A DNA stretch of 64,000 bases from Thalassomonas haliotis (GTDB taxonomy: Bacteria; Pseudomonadota; Gammaproteobacteria; Enterobacterales; Alteromonadaceae): contig NZ_CP059693.1 in assembly GCF_028657945.1 (NCBI RefSeq), positions 2,542,001 through 2,606,000 of the forward strand, read 5' to 3'. Below, piece after piece: positions 53,237 through 63,131 of the stretch (position 1 is the first letter of the stretch; each line of letters starts with the position of its first letter). The position numbers and the translations under genes are program-made. Under the pieces are notes generated by a model. The model was not told where the DNA came from. It was given only the letters and a program-made list of their open reading frames with translations, and did no database searches.

Positions 53237-54565
53237 ATGAGTGACTTTAACCCGGTGGCCTGGACAGAAGGCATGTTCCTGCGCCCGCAACATATGCAGC
53301 AGCAAGAAAGATATCTGCAGTTTCAGCATGCCAGTATCAATACCCGTATCAATCCCTTTGCCTGGGGAATTTTTAACCTGGAAATAGACAGCGCCCTGTT
53401 ATCTTTGGGGCAGTTTCGCCTGGATAATATTGAATGTGTTTTCCAGGACAATACCTTAGCGCTTTTACCTGAGCAAAGTCCGCTGCCCGAGGCCATCAGT
53501 ATCCCCCCGGGCACCAGCGACCAGGTGATCTATTTAGTGGTGCCGGTCAATAAAAGCTCCGGCTTGAATATTTCCTGCGCTGAGGATAAGCTGATCACCC
53601 GGTATAATTATACCGACCATCATATAGTCGATACCAGTGTCGGCTCGGATGCCATGGAAGTCTTGCAGGTGGCAAAACTTAATTGCCAGCTGAAATTGCA
53701 AAGTGAAGACAGAGCCGGTTATCTCAGTATTGCCGTTGCCCGCATTTCAGATGTCTCCGAAGAAGGGGCGATTCGCCTGGATAAAAAGTTTATTCCCTCC
53801 TGCATGGTGCTGGACCATATGCCGGCCCTGGCAAACCTGACCCGGGAAATACTGGGTATGATACATCAAAGGGCGGATGCCATTGCCGCCAGGCTGTCCC
53901 AGGCACAAGGCAGCTCCAGCTCGATTGCCGACTTTTTAATGTTGCAGCTGTTAAATAAATACCAGCCCCTGTTCGAGCACTACGCCAGTGCAACCGGCTT
54001 GCATCCAGAGCTGCTTTATACCTGTTTGCTGGCTTTTGCCGGCGAGCTGTCCACCTTCAGCTCCGCGGATAAACGCATCGCTAAATTGCCCCGTTATCAG
54101 CACGATAATTTAACTTATATTTTCAGCAACCTGATGGTGATTATCAATCAGGGTTTAAGCAGCGTGCTCGAACAAACCGCCATAGAGTTGCCGCTGGAGA
54201 AGAGTAAGTTCGGCGTTTATCTGGCGGTGCTCAATGACAAAGATTTACTTAAGCGGGCAGAGTTTATCCTGGCGGTTAAAGCCAGTTTGCCCCATGAAGA
54301 AATCCGTAACCGCTTGCCGGGACAAATTAAGATAGGTGCGGTAGAAACCATACGCGATCTGGTCAACAACCAGCTGCCGGGCATAGGGATCACAAGTTTA
54401 CCCGTCGCCCCCCGCCAGGTGCCTTATCATGCCGGTTATCATTACTTCCAGCTGGATAAGTCCAACAGCCATTGGCTAAAACTTGCCAGCAGCGGCGGTA
54501 TTGCCTTGCATTTGTCCGGAAATTATCCTGAATTGGCGCTGGAGTTATGGGCGATTAATAACTAG
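53237..54565 (+). CDS. tssK: Type VI baseplate protein TssK
   Basis: A 442-residue cytoplasmic protein with the hallmark start NPVAWTEGMFLRPQHMQQQE. TssK links the baseplate to the TssL-TssM membrane complex and forms trimers. Length and the C-terminal region (YFQLDKSNSHWLKL, then LSGNYPELALELWAI) are typical. It is in line with tssJ and tssL, with intergenic gaps of 44 and 76 nt. Confidence 0.95.
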   Translation: MSDFNPVAWTEGMFLRPQHMQQQERYLQFQHASINTRINPFAWGIFNLEIDSALLSLGQFRLDNIECVFQDNTLALLPEQSPLPEAISIPPGTSDQVIYLVVPVNKSSGLNISCAEDKLITRYNYTDHHIVDTSVGSDAMEVLQVAKLNCQLKLQSEDRAGYLSIAVARISDVSEEGAIRLDKKFIPSCMVLDHMPALANLTREILGMIHQRADAIAARLSQAQGSSSSIADFLMLQLLNKYQPLFEHYASATGLHPELLYTCLLAFAGELSTFSSADKRIAKLPRYQHDNLTYIFSNLMVIINQGLSSVLEQTAIELPLEKSKFGVYLAVLNDKDLLKRAEFILAVKASLPHEEIRNRLPGQIKIGAVETIRDLVNNQLPGIGITSLPVAPRQVPYHAGYHYFQLDKSNSHWLKLASSGGIALHLSGNYPELALELWAINN

Positions 54566-54641
54566 CCCTGGCCGCTTTATTTGGCTTATAGAGGAATGAG
54601 CAGGGATTAAGGAAGACTTCAGCGAGTAAGGATAAACGGCC

Positions 54642-55940
54642 ATGAATGATAAAACCATAGTAAAACCTCGTCCGGGGCGGGGAGCAGGCTCTGCCGGCAA
54701 AGTGCTCAGCACACCTGAACAGGAAGATGACGGGAAAACCGTCTTTGAAGAAAACAGTGGTGAGAGCCGGGCGCAAAATTCAATACTGACCATAGCGGCC
54801 AATCCCCTGGTGGACAGTGCCGGTACCTTGCTGTCCATATGCGCGCAAATCCGCAATACCGAGCAACATGAGGATATCAAGACCTTAAAAGTGCAATGTA
54901 TTGAGCTGATCAAACATTATGAACAGCTGTTAAGGTCTCACAGTATCAACACAGAAGATATCCAGTCAGCCCGTTATTGCTTGTGCAGTTTCCTGGATGA
55001 AACCGTGTTAAATACCTCCTGGGGCGGCAACAGCCTGTGGGCATCGGACAGTTTGTTATCCACTTTCCATAATGAAGCTTTCGGCGGGGAATATTTTTAT
55101 ACCTTACTTGAAGATGCCCTGCAAAATCCGGCGCAGAAACATCCCTTGCTTGAGCTGATGTACCTGTGTCTTTCCCTGGGGTTTGTCGGCAAAATGCGTA
55201 TTGAAGATCAGGGGGAGAAAAAACTCGAAGACTTAAGGGATAAATGTTATCAGGCGGTGCAAACCTTTAAAGGGGATACTTACCGGGAATTATCTCCCGG
55301 CTGGCGGGAGCGTGTGGTGCAGCACCATGAATTCCAGCACCCGTTTCCTTTGTGGGTCACAGGGGCGCTTTTTGGTGTCTTGCTGCTTTTTATCTATATG
55401 GCGTTTAGTTACAACATCAATAATTATTCCTCGAATGTGTATAAGCAGCTGGTGACCTTAGTGCCCTGGCAGCAGGTGGGCCGGGAAGACCTGCAAAACC
55501 TCAGCCGTGATGAAGCCCTGATGCTGCAGCAGCTATTGCAAACGGAAATTCAGCGTGAGCTGCTCGATGTTGAGCAACTGCCGGACCGGGTGCGCATCCG
55601 CATCGGCGCCGGGGTGTTGTTTTCTTCCGGCAGCACCCAGCCCAGGGCCGATTTTGAGGCGATATTGGCAAAAATTGCCCGCACCCTGGAAAGTACGGAC
55701 GGCAAGATACTGATCACCGGCCATACCGACGATGATCCCATTTTTACCACTAAGTATCCTTCCAACTGGCATTTGTCGCTGGCCCGCGCCACCGCCATAG
55801 GTAATTTTCTTGCCAATAATGCCTCCTTAAGCGGGCGGCTGTGGCCGGAAGGGCGCGGAGAGTCAGAGCCCAGGGTTGAAAATACCAGTGATCAAAACCG
55901 TTCGCTGAACCGGCGCATAGAAATAGATTTGTTATTTTAA
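54642..55940 (+). CDS. tssL: Type VI membrane protein TssL with OmpA-like domain
   Basis: A 432-residue protein with a disordered N-terminus, a DotU-type cytoplasmic domain (about 45-230, including CSFLDETVLNTSWGG), a single transmembrane helix (TGALFGVLLLFIYMAFSY) and a C-terminal OmpA/MotB peptidoglycan-binding domain (about 310-432; ITGHTDDDP, LSLARATAIGNFL, NRSLNRRIEI). This is the extended TssL type that holds the cell wall itself. Confidence 0.95.
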   Translation: MNDKTIVKPRPGRGAGSAGKVLSTPEQEDDGKTVFEENSGESRAQNSILTIAANPLVDSAGTLLSICAQIRNTEQHEDIKTLKVQCIELIKHYEQLLRSHSINTEDIQSARYCLCSFLDETVLNTSWGGNSLWASDSLLSTFHNEAFGGEYFYTLLEDALQNPAQKHPLLELMYLCLSLGFVGKMRIEDQGEKKLEDLRDKCYQAVQTFKGDTYRELSPGWRERVVQHHEFQHPFPLWVTGALFGVLLLFIYMAFSYNINNYSSNVYKQLVTLVPWQQVGREDLQNLSRDEALMLQQLLQTEIQRELLDVEQLPDRVRIRIGAGVLFSSGSTQPRADFEAILAKIARTLESTDGKILITGHTDDDPIFTTKYPSNWHLSLARATAIGNFLANNASLSGRLWPEGRGESEPRVENTSDQNRSLNRRIEIDLLF

Positions 55941-56005
55941 TTCGCCGATGCCATTGTCCACATTTAAAAGCCGGGATGTTTTAATCGTCATTAAGGGAAT
56001 GCAAC

Positions 56006-59000
56006 ATGTCGTTTAAAGAAACAAGTAAAAAATATTTGTCAAAATTAAAACCTAAAGTGTTGATCACCGCTTTGGGGCTGATTTGTTTAGCTTTGTTGAT
56101 CTGGTTTGGCGGGCCGTTAATCGCCATTGCCGGTTATGAACCGCTGTTGAGTCCGTCAGCGCGCATTATCGTTTTGCTGCTGATTGTCATTACCTGGGGG
56201 GTGTTTAACCTGAGCTTTAAAGCCAAAGATAAAAAAAACAACGAACAAGTGGTCAATAACCTGATCAATGGTGAAGAAGCCGACGGCGGCTCGGCGGAAA
56301 ACAGGGCAAAAACAGAAATTGACCTGCTGCATAAAAAAATGGCCCAGGCCATCGAGATCCTGAAAAATACCAAGTTTGAGAAGAATAAAGGTATCTATGA
56401 ACTGCCCTGGTATATCATGGTAGGACCGCCGGGATCGGGGAAAACCACGGCAATACAAAACTCCGGACTGGAATACCCGTTAAAAGAAAAAATGGGCATA
56501 GACATGATCCAGGGGGTTGGCGGCACCCGTCACTGCGACTGGTGGTTTACCAATAAAGCGGTGCTGATAGATACCGCCGGGCGTTATACCACGCAGGACA
56601 GCCATGCCAAACAGGATGCCCGGGCCTGGCAGGGCTTTTTGGGATTATTGAAAAAATTCAGGCCGCTGCGTCCCATTAACGGTGTGATCATCTCCATGGG
56701 CATGGCTGAGCTGCTTAACCAAACCAAGACCGAGCGCAATTTGCATGCCCGGGCAATTAAGCAGCGCTTGCAGGAGTTGCAGAACCAGCTGGGCATGACC
56801 TTTCCCGTTTATGTGCTCTTGTCCAAGTCGGATCTGGTGGCGGGGTTTAACGAATTTTTTGATGACTTTGCCAAAGAAGATTGCGAGCAAATTTGGGGGG
56901 TCACTTTTGACCTCAAAGCAGAAAATGAGCAGGGCAGTATTGTCAGCGGTTTTAATAAAGAGTTCCACGGCTTGCTGAAAAACCTCAATGCCCGCATCAA
57001 TACCCGGTTAAAAGTGGAAAGGGATCTCGATCGCCGGGCAATTATTTACGAGTTTCCCAAGCAGCTGAGATTACTACAAAGCGCCGCCGATGATTTTTTA
57101 AAAGAAATTTTTTCCCCCAATGCCTATGAAGAAGTGCCTATGCTGCGCGGCGTTTACCTGACCAGCGCCACACAGGAAGGGACGCCGATAGATCATCTCA
57201 GTGCCCATTTATCCACCGGGGTCAGGAACCAGGTCAAATCGCAACCGGCGAAGCATGTCAGGGGTTATTTCATTAAAGGTTTGCTTGAAGAAGTGATATT
57301 CCCGGAAAAAAACCTCGCCAGCACCAACCGCCAGCATGATAAGCAAAACAACTTACTCAGGCGCGGTGTTATTGCCACCGCCTCCGTGTTAACCCTGGGG
57401 TTGAGTTATGCCTGGTGGAGCAGTTATGACTGGAACAGTGCTTTGGTGGATCAAACCCAGGAGGCGCTCACTTTTTACCAGGAAGTCAGCGGTGGCGGCT
57501 TAAATCAAGATACCGAAGTTATTACCTTAACCAAAGGGTTAACCAGCTTAAGGGCATTGCCTGTCGGTTATGACGGAGAGCAGCTTAGCCATGCCCGCAC
57601 CATGGGCCTGTACCAGGGGGATAAGTTAAAACAACCTGCTATTGCCGCCTATGAAAGGGCGCTGCAGGGGTACCTCTTTCCTTACCTGATGAAAGTCCTG
57701 GGCCAGGAAATGGCGAATAATGCCCTGCATCTTAATTACCTGTATGAAACCTTAAAAATCTATCTGATGTTGTATGATGCCGGCCATTATCAGGAAGAAG
57801 ATATCAAGATTTGGTTTTCTGCCTATTTTGACCGCAATATTCCCGGCGAAATCAATATCGGCATCCGCAGCGAGCTTAACCAGCATCTGGCGACGGCGCT
57901 GAAATTAGGGATGCGCGGGGAAGATTATGCAGAAAATGTCGTCGCCCGGGCCCGGGAGGCGTTAACTATGTTGCCTTTGGTGGAGCGGGCCTATCAAAGG
58001 TTAAAAAGTGACTTTATGCAGAGCAGTATCCCGGACTTTAAACTGGTGGATATTTTATCTCCCGACAGTCTGGAGGGCTTTACCTTTCAAAGTGGCCGCA
58101 GTTTTAACCAGGGGATCCCGGGTTTGTTTACCTATAGCGGTTTTCACGGTATTTTCAGCATAGAAAAAAAACGTGTGATTAAAAGGTTAATCGAAGACAG
58201 CTGGGTTTACGGCGACGATCTCAATACCCTGGATGAAGATACTAAGGTTAATATTGCCGAGCAGCTGGAGCAGAAATATATCCGCGATTACATCTTTTAC
58301 TGGGAAGACTTTCTCAGCGACCTGACGTTGAAATCTTATGCCAATTCCCGGGACGGGGCGAAAATCACCCATGCGCTATCGAGTCCGGACGCCCCGGTAA
58401 AAAGTATTATTGCCGCAGTGAAAAAAAATGTTCAGCTGACGAAAATTCCGCTCTCGAACAATGAAAAAGCGGCGGCGGGTATAGCCAAGAATGCCACCGA
58501 TCTTGCTTTTCAGTCGAAAAAATCCCGTCTGAGCCGGTTACTGCCGGATAAAAGCGTTAAGCTTGATTTGGACTTGCCAGGTAAAGAAGTGGAGCAAGCC
58601 TTCAGTGATTTGCTGTCGATAGACTTACAGCAGCTGGATAAAGTGCAGGGCATCTTAAGGTCCATTAACCGCAATCTCGATAAGGTGGCTATGACCAACA
58701 GCCAGGTCAGCTCTTATATGAATCAGCGCCTGGAAAGTAATTTTGAACAGCTCGGTGATGAACTGTCCGAGCAAGTCGTCGATATGCCTTATCCTTTGGC
58801 CAACTGGCTCGATACTATTGCCACCCAAACCAAAGGGCTGGCGCGGGCCAATCAAAATGAGCGCTTAAACGGCATCTGGAAATCCCAGGTATTGTCGGAA
58901 TTTCGCCGCGGCATCAGCGGCCGCTACCCCTTTAACCGTAAGTCAAGCAAAGACGTGCGCTTAAAGGACTTTAGCCGTTTTTTCGGTTATCAGGGCACCT

Positions 59001-59551
59001 TAGATAAGTTCTGGCAAAAATACTTAAAAGCCTATGTCGATACCAGCCAGCAGCCCTGGCATTTCACCAAAGATATCGGTATCAGCAGGGATATTTTAAC
59101 CATGTACCAGAACACGGAGAAAATCCGTGAGGCTTTTTTTGAAAGCGGCATGAAATCTCCCCGGATCAATTTCAGCTTGCAGCCGCAATCTCTGGATCGC
59201 AATGTCAGCCTCTTTATGCTGGAAATTGACGGTCAGCAATTAAATTACCGCCACGGGCCGCCGAGAAAAGAGCAGTTTATCTGGCCGGGTCCCAGCGCCA
59301 ACAGTGAAACCCGCATTGCCTTTACACCGCCCAATGGTGGCCGTTCCATCAATGCCAAATATGCCGGCGAGTGGTCGTTATTTCGCTTTTTGGACAAATT
59401 AAATCGGGAAAGGCCAAAAACTAAGTCGGATGGTTTGTTAGAAATCAGTCTAAGTGGTTATAATGCCAAGCTTAAGTTTATGCCTAACAGTGTCAACAAC
59501 CCGTTTTGGATGTTAAACCTGGAGGGCTTTTCATGTCCGACCACGTTATAG
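56006..59551 (+). CDS. tssM: Type VI membrane protein TssM (IcmF)
   Basis: A 1181-residue inner-membrane protein. Helices at about 18-38 and 54-72 and a third near 450-468 bracket a cytoplasmic GTPase-like domain with an intact Walker A, GPPGSGKT (140-148 region), and VLIDTAGRY. The large periplasmic part ends in a beta-rich domain that binds TssJ. Its 3' end overlaps tagF by 19 nt. Confidence 0.96.
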   Translation: MSFKETSKKYLSKLKPKVLITALGLICLALLIWFGGPLIAIAGYEPLLSPSARIIVLLLIVITWGVFNLSFKAKDKKNNEQVVNNLINGEEADGGSAENRAKTEIDLLHKKMAQAIEILKNTKFEKNKGIYELPWYIMVGPPGSGKTTAIQNSGLEYPLKEKMGIDMIQGVGGTRHCDWWFTNKAVLIDTAGRYTTQDSHAKQDARAWQGFLGLLKKFRPLRPINGVIISMGMAELLNQTKTERNLHARAIKQRLQELQNQLGMTFPVYVLLSKSDLVAGFNEFFDDFAKEDCEQIWGVTFDLKAENEQGSIVSGFNKEFHGLLKNLNARINTRLKVERDLDRRAIIYEFPKQLRLLQSAADDFLKEIFSPNAYEEVPMLRGVYLTSATQEGTPIDHLSAHLSTGVRNQVKSQPAKHVRGYFIKGLLEEVIFPEKNLASTNRQHDKQNNLLRRGVIATASVLTLGLSYAWWSSYDWNSALVDQTQEALTFYQEVSGGGLNQDTEVITLTKGLTSLRALPVGYDGEQLSHARTMGLYQGDKLKQPAIAAYERALQGYLFPYLMKVLGQEMANNALHLNYLYETLKIYLMLYDAGHYQEEDIKIWFSAYFDRNIPGEINIGIRSELNQHLATALKLGMRGEDYAENVVARAREALTMLPLVERAYQRLKSDFMQSSIPDFKLVDILSPDSLEGFTFQSGRSFNQGIPGLFTYSGFHGIFSIEKKRVIKRLIEDSWVYGDDLNTLDEDTKVNIAEQLEQKYIRDYIFYWEDFLSDLTLKSYANSRDGAKITHALSSPDAPVKSIIAAVKKNVQLTKIPLSNNEKAAAGIAKNATDLAFQSKKSRLSRLLPDKSVKLDLDLPGKEVEQAFSDLLSIDLQQLDKVQGILRSINRNLDKVAMTNSQVSSYMNQRLESNFEQLGDELSEQVVDMPYPLANWLDTIATQTKGLARANQNERLNGIWKSQVLSEFRRGISGRYPFNRKSSKDVRLKDFSRFFGYQGTLDKFWQKYLKAYVDTSQQPWHFTKDIGISRDILTMYQNTEKIREAFFESGMKSPRINFSLQPQSLDRNVSLFMLEIDGQQLNYRHGPPRKEQFIWPGPSANSETRIAFTPPNGGRSINAKYAGEWSLFRFLDKLNRERPKTKSDGLLEISLSGYNAKLKFMPNSVNNPFWMLNLEGFSCPTTL

Positions 59552-60255
59552 ATGTTTTGGGTTTTTGCGGTAAAATCCCCGCCAGGGGGGATTTCGTACA
59601 AAGCGACTTTAACCCCGATTTTTTAAAAAACTGGAATGAATGGTTGCAGGCGGTGGTTGCGGTGAGTCGGGAGCAGGTGAAGGATAACTGGCTGGAGTAT
59701 TACCTCACCAGTCCGGTGTGGCATTTTGCCCTGTCACCCGGGGTATGCTGCGAATCCGGGGTGTTGGGCACAGTGATCCCCAGTGTTGATCAGGTGAGCA
59801 GGCATTTTCCTTTTACCCTGGCGGCATTGCATAATGTTTCGCCATTGCAGGCCTGGCATAAAAATAACTGGTCTGCCAGCTTTGAAAATGTCATCCTAGA
59901 GGTCTTGGAAGATGATTTTGACCTTGAGTCCTGGTTTGAACAGCTTAAAAAACAGCAGCAACAGCTCTCGGGTGAACAGATTAATGTCAGTCATCTTGAG
60001 TCTGAAGATAAAATAAAGAAAGGCTGGGTGATCCGGGGAGAAATGGCGCCCGAGCCGATTGAATTGCTTCACCATCAGTACCTTCACCATTTTGGCAATT
60101 ACAGCCTGTGGTGGACTATGGGCTCAGAACTGGTTGAGCCCTGTTTTATTGTTACCGACGGCTTGCCCCAGGTGAGCCAATTTGTTGCCATGATGGACGG
60201 CCAGTGGCAGCAGCGAAACTGGAATACCAGTGAAATATATAGAAAGGAATTATAA
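59533..60255 (+). CDS. tagF: Type VI regulator TagF
   Basis: A 240-residue DUF2094-family protein with the hallmark FCGKIPARGDFVQ near the start and WWTMGSE near the end. The open frame extends nine codons further into tssM, but the ATG at 59533 has GGAGG 8 nt upstream. TagF represses type VI activity after translation, usually acting on Fha, and it lies next to the phosphatase gene (TAATG overlap). Confidence 0.93.
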   Translation: MSDHVIDVLGFCGKIPARGDFVQSDFNPDFLKNWNEWLQAVVAVSREQVKDNWLEYYLTSPVWHFALSPGVCCESGVLGTVIPSVDQVSRHFPFTLAALHNVSPLQAWHKNNWSASFENVILEVLEDDFDLESWFEQLKKQQQQLSGEQINVSHLESEDKIKKGWVIRGEMAPEPIELLHHQYLHHFGNYSLWWTMGSELVEPCFIVTDGLPQVSQFVAMMDGQWQQRNWNTSEIYRKEL

Positions 60256-61034
60256 TGGCTCAATCAAGTCATGCGCAAACTCATAGGGGTACGGTAAGAA
60301 AAATCAATGAAGATGCTTTTTTGGAATTGCCTTCATTGGGGATCTGGGTAGTTGCCGATGGAATGGGGGGGCATGCCGCGGGAGATGTTGCCAGTCAGCT
60401 GGTTATAGATACCATACAAAGCGCGGTGGAAACCGTACCGGTAGAACAAATGAGCTGTGAGCTGTTGACTCAGGCGCTGCAGGAAGCGAATGATAAACTG
60501 CAGTTAATGAGCACCAATGAATTTTCCGGCAAGGTTGCCGGCAGCACTGTGGTGATTTTATGGATCCGCGAAGACCGCTATCATCTGCTCTGGGTCGGGG
60601 ATAGCCGGGGTTATCTGCTTCGAGATGAACACTTTATCCAAGTCACCAAAGACCACAGCCAGGTCAATGACATGGTTGATGAAGGTTTATTGCGCGCCGA
60701 AGAAGCCGAGCACCATCCGCTGGCAAATGTTATCACCCGGGCGGTCGGGGTTGATGCTAAATTAGAAGTTGATATCAAAAGCGGCGAGCTGCAAAGCGGT
60801 GATGTATTTTTATTATGCAGCGACGGATTAAATAAAGAAGTCAGCGATTTTGAAATCGAACATACCTTGCTTTCCGGCAATATTATTGATGCCGGGATGG
60901 CTTTGATGCATGCTTCTTTAGTGAGAAACGCCCGGGATAATGTCACTTGTATCCTGATCAAAAACAGCCAGCAAAACGAAATCAATCCACGCGCCAGTGA
61001 CGAAAGCACGATACCGCTTTTTAATAAAAGTTAA
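60255..61034 (+). CDS. pppA: Type VI PP2C-family phosphatase PppA
   Basis: A 259-residue metal-dependent Ser/Thr phosphatase. Motifs in order are RKINEDAFLE, VADGMGGHAAGDVAS, WVGDSRGYLL, LCSDGLNKEV and NARDNVTCILI, giving the full set of metal-binding aspartates. It reverses PpkA phosphorylation of Fha. Its start overlaps the tagF stop by one base. A 209-nt gap follows before tssA. Confidence 0.94.
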   Translation: MAQSSHAQTHRGTVRKINEDAFLELPSLGIWVVADGMGGHAAGDVASQLVIDTIQSAVETVPVEQMSCELLTQALQEANDKLQLMSTNEFSGKVAGSTVVILWIREDRYHLLWVGDSRGYLLRDEHFIQVTKDHSQVNDMVDEGLLRAEEAEHHPLANVITRAVGVDAKLEVDIKSGELQSGDVFLLCSDGLNKEVSDFEIEHTLLSGNIIDAGMALMHASLVRNARDNVTCILIKNSQQNEINPRASDESTIPLFNKS

Positions 61035-61243
61035 CACCGGCAGCGCAGGCGAGGTTAAAGAAAACTAACGGCGGACAGCAGGGGGAAATTTCCCCTGTAT
61101 TCTTAAAGTGACTTAGGCTAAACTAGGTCAAAATATAACCGGATGTATCTTTAGAGAAGTATATTTTAAAAAGATAGTTTTTATAATTTCATTATTTTAC
61201 TCATGGCTTAAAAGCGGTTAGCCAAACTGTTAATTATTCAAGG

Positions 61244-62374
61244 ATGAATATAAGTTTGAACACCCTGAATCTTGTACTTGACGAACTTATCCAACCGATC
61301 TCGGAAACGGCTCCAACCGGGACAGATCCACGCGCGGATGTTTCTCCCACCTCAAGTTATTATCTGCTTAAAGACGTACGCAACGGCGCCCGGGCGAAAG
61401 AGAGAAATGCCCTGGTGGACGATGAAGGTTTGTTATCCCTGGCAAGTGAATGGCGGCCTGTTTTTGAGCAGGTGCCGCAGGCGTTAACAAGCTCAGGCAA
61501 AGATCTTGAATATGTTGCCTGGTTTATCGAAGCCTTATGCCGCTTGCATGGTTTTGAAGGCCTGGCATTTGGTTTTAACCTTGGCGCCGAGTTGATTGAA
61601 CGTTATTGGCAAGATCTGTATCCGACCCCGGAGCCCGGCGACCTGTCCGAGCGCCTGGCCCCTCTTATCGGCCTTAACGGCATTGAAAGTGAAGGTTCGC
61701 TGATCCAACCGATCAAGGCCATTTTAATCAGCCAGGGCAGCAGTGAAGAAGCCTTTGCCAGCTGGCAATACGAGCAGGCCCTTGAAGTGGACCGCCTCGA
61801 TAGTGAAAAACAACAAAAACGTTTTGAAGCGGGGGCTGTGTCTTTAGAAGCGGTGCAAACCAGTATCAAGGAAACACCGGCGGAGTTTTATCTTAAATTG
61901 AACCGGGATGTCGATGCGGCGGTTTCGGCTTTCTCCCGTTTATCATCTGCGATGGACAACGCCATGGCAGGGGACCCCCAACCCACCAGTTATATCAGCA
62001 AAACCTTAGCCGCTTGTGCCGGTCACATTAAAAGCATTGCCAAAGATATTCTCAGCCAGGCAGCAGCCGATGACTCAGCCCAGGATCAGGAAATGGTTGA
62101 AAACGGGCAGGAAGCTAACATTAACCCTATGAATGTTGCTGCCGCCGCTTGTGCTCTTGAACAGTTAAACAGCCGCGAGCAGGCGATTAAAAACCTGGAT
62201 CATATTGCCGAATTTTTCCGTAAAACCGAGCCCCATTCCCCTATGTCCTATGCCATTGAACAAGTGATCCGCTGGAGCGAGCTGAGTTTACCCGAGTTAC
62301 TTCAGGAGCTGATTGTCGACGGTGAAGCCCGTAATGGCTTCTTTAAACTATCCGGGATCAAAATTGACGATTAA
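61244..62374 (+). CDS. tssA: Type VI cap/baseplate protein TssA
   Basis: A 376-residue protein with the ImpA N-terminal domain (ISETAPTGTDPRAD, then LKDVRNGARAKERNA, then VAWFIEALCRLHGFEGLAFGF) and a shorter C-terminal region ending in MSYAIEQVIRWSELSLPELL, typical of the short TssA class. TssA primes sheath assembly. The preceding 209-nt gap is AT-rich and could hold a promoter for the tssA-tssB-tssC part. Confidence 0.92.
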   Translation: MNISLNTLNLVLDELIQPISETAPTGTDPRADVSPTSSYYLLKDVRNGARAKERNALVDDEGLLSLASEWRPVFEQVPQALTSSGKDLEYVAWFIEALCRLHGFEGLAFGFNLGAELIERYWQDLYPTPEPGDLSERLAPLIGLNGIESEGSLIQPIKAILISQGSSEEAFASWQYEQALEVDRLDSEKQQKRFEAGAVSLEAVQTSIKETPAEFYLKLNRDVDAAVSAFSRLSSAMDNAMAGDPQPTSYISKTLAACAGHIKSIAKDILSQAAADDSAQDQEMVENGQEANINPMNVAAAACALEQLNSREQAIKNLDHIAEFFRKTEPHSPMSYAIEQVIRWSELSLPELLQELIVDGEARNGFFKLSGIKIDD

Positions 62375-62624
62375 CCGTGATAGCACCCGCTTGGTAAAAG
62401 CATAAGCCAAAAGAAAAAGTAGCAAGAAAAGCAATAAAAAAAGCCGCAGTTAAACAGCTAAGCTGCCAGCCGGTACCGGCAAAAGTGTAGCGCCCTGTTT
62501 ACTGCATATTTGATAAAAAACAGGTTGAGTGCGAAGTTTGTAGTGCCTTGTTTTGTGCCTGGTTCAGTAACACAAGTTATATCAGTTACATAAGTTAGAA
62601 AAGTTAGTGACTAAAGGAGCTCAC

Positions 62625-63131
62625 ATGGGTATACACGACAAATTAAAAAGGGTTCGAAAACCTCGGGTTCACATCACCTATGATGTGGAAACCGAGGGAG
62701 CCGTAGTAAAAAAAGAATTGCCTTTTGTTATCGGGGTCACCGGAGATTTTAGTGGTCATAATACCCAAGATCTTAAACCCCTGAAGGACAGACGTTTTGT
62801 GCAAATCGACCGGGATAATTTTGATGATATCCTCAAACGCATGAACCCGACACTGGACATTGCCGTAGACAATACCCTGAGTGAAGATGAAAACTCCCAG
62901 TTAAAAGTTGCGTTAAGTTTTAATTCCTTGCAGGACTTTGAACCCGCGGCGATAGTTAACCAGGTTGAACCTTTGAAAAAGCTCATGGAGACGAGAAATA
63001 AACTCAGGGATTTGATGACTAAGGTAGACAGATCCGAAGATCTTGAAAATATTCTCGAAGATGTGCTGAGCAATACCACCAGTTTAGATCAGCTGGCGGA
63101 TGAACTTGATCTTAAAGGGGACCAGGAATGA
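62625..63131 (+). CDS. tssB: Type VI sheath small subunit TssB
   Basis: A 168-residue protein beginning [20 protein letters not shown], with [13 protein letters not shown] and the [10 protein letters not shown] block. AAAGGAGC lies about 6 nt before the ATG at 62625; the open frame extends six codons further but lacks a site. TssB and TssC form the contractile sheath. The stop overlaps the tssC start (ATGA). Confidence 0.96.
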   Translation: MGIHDKLKRVRKPRVHITYDVETEGAVVKKELPFVIGVTGDFSGHNTQDLKPLKDRRFVQIDRDNFDDILKRMNPTLDIAVDNTLSEDENSQLKVALSFNSLQDFEPAAIVNQVEPLKKLMETRNKLRDLMTKVDRSEDLENILEDVLSNTTSLDQLADELDLKGDQE

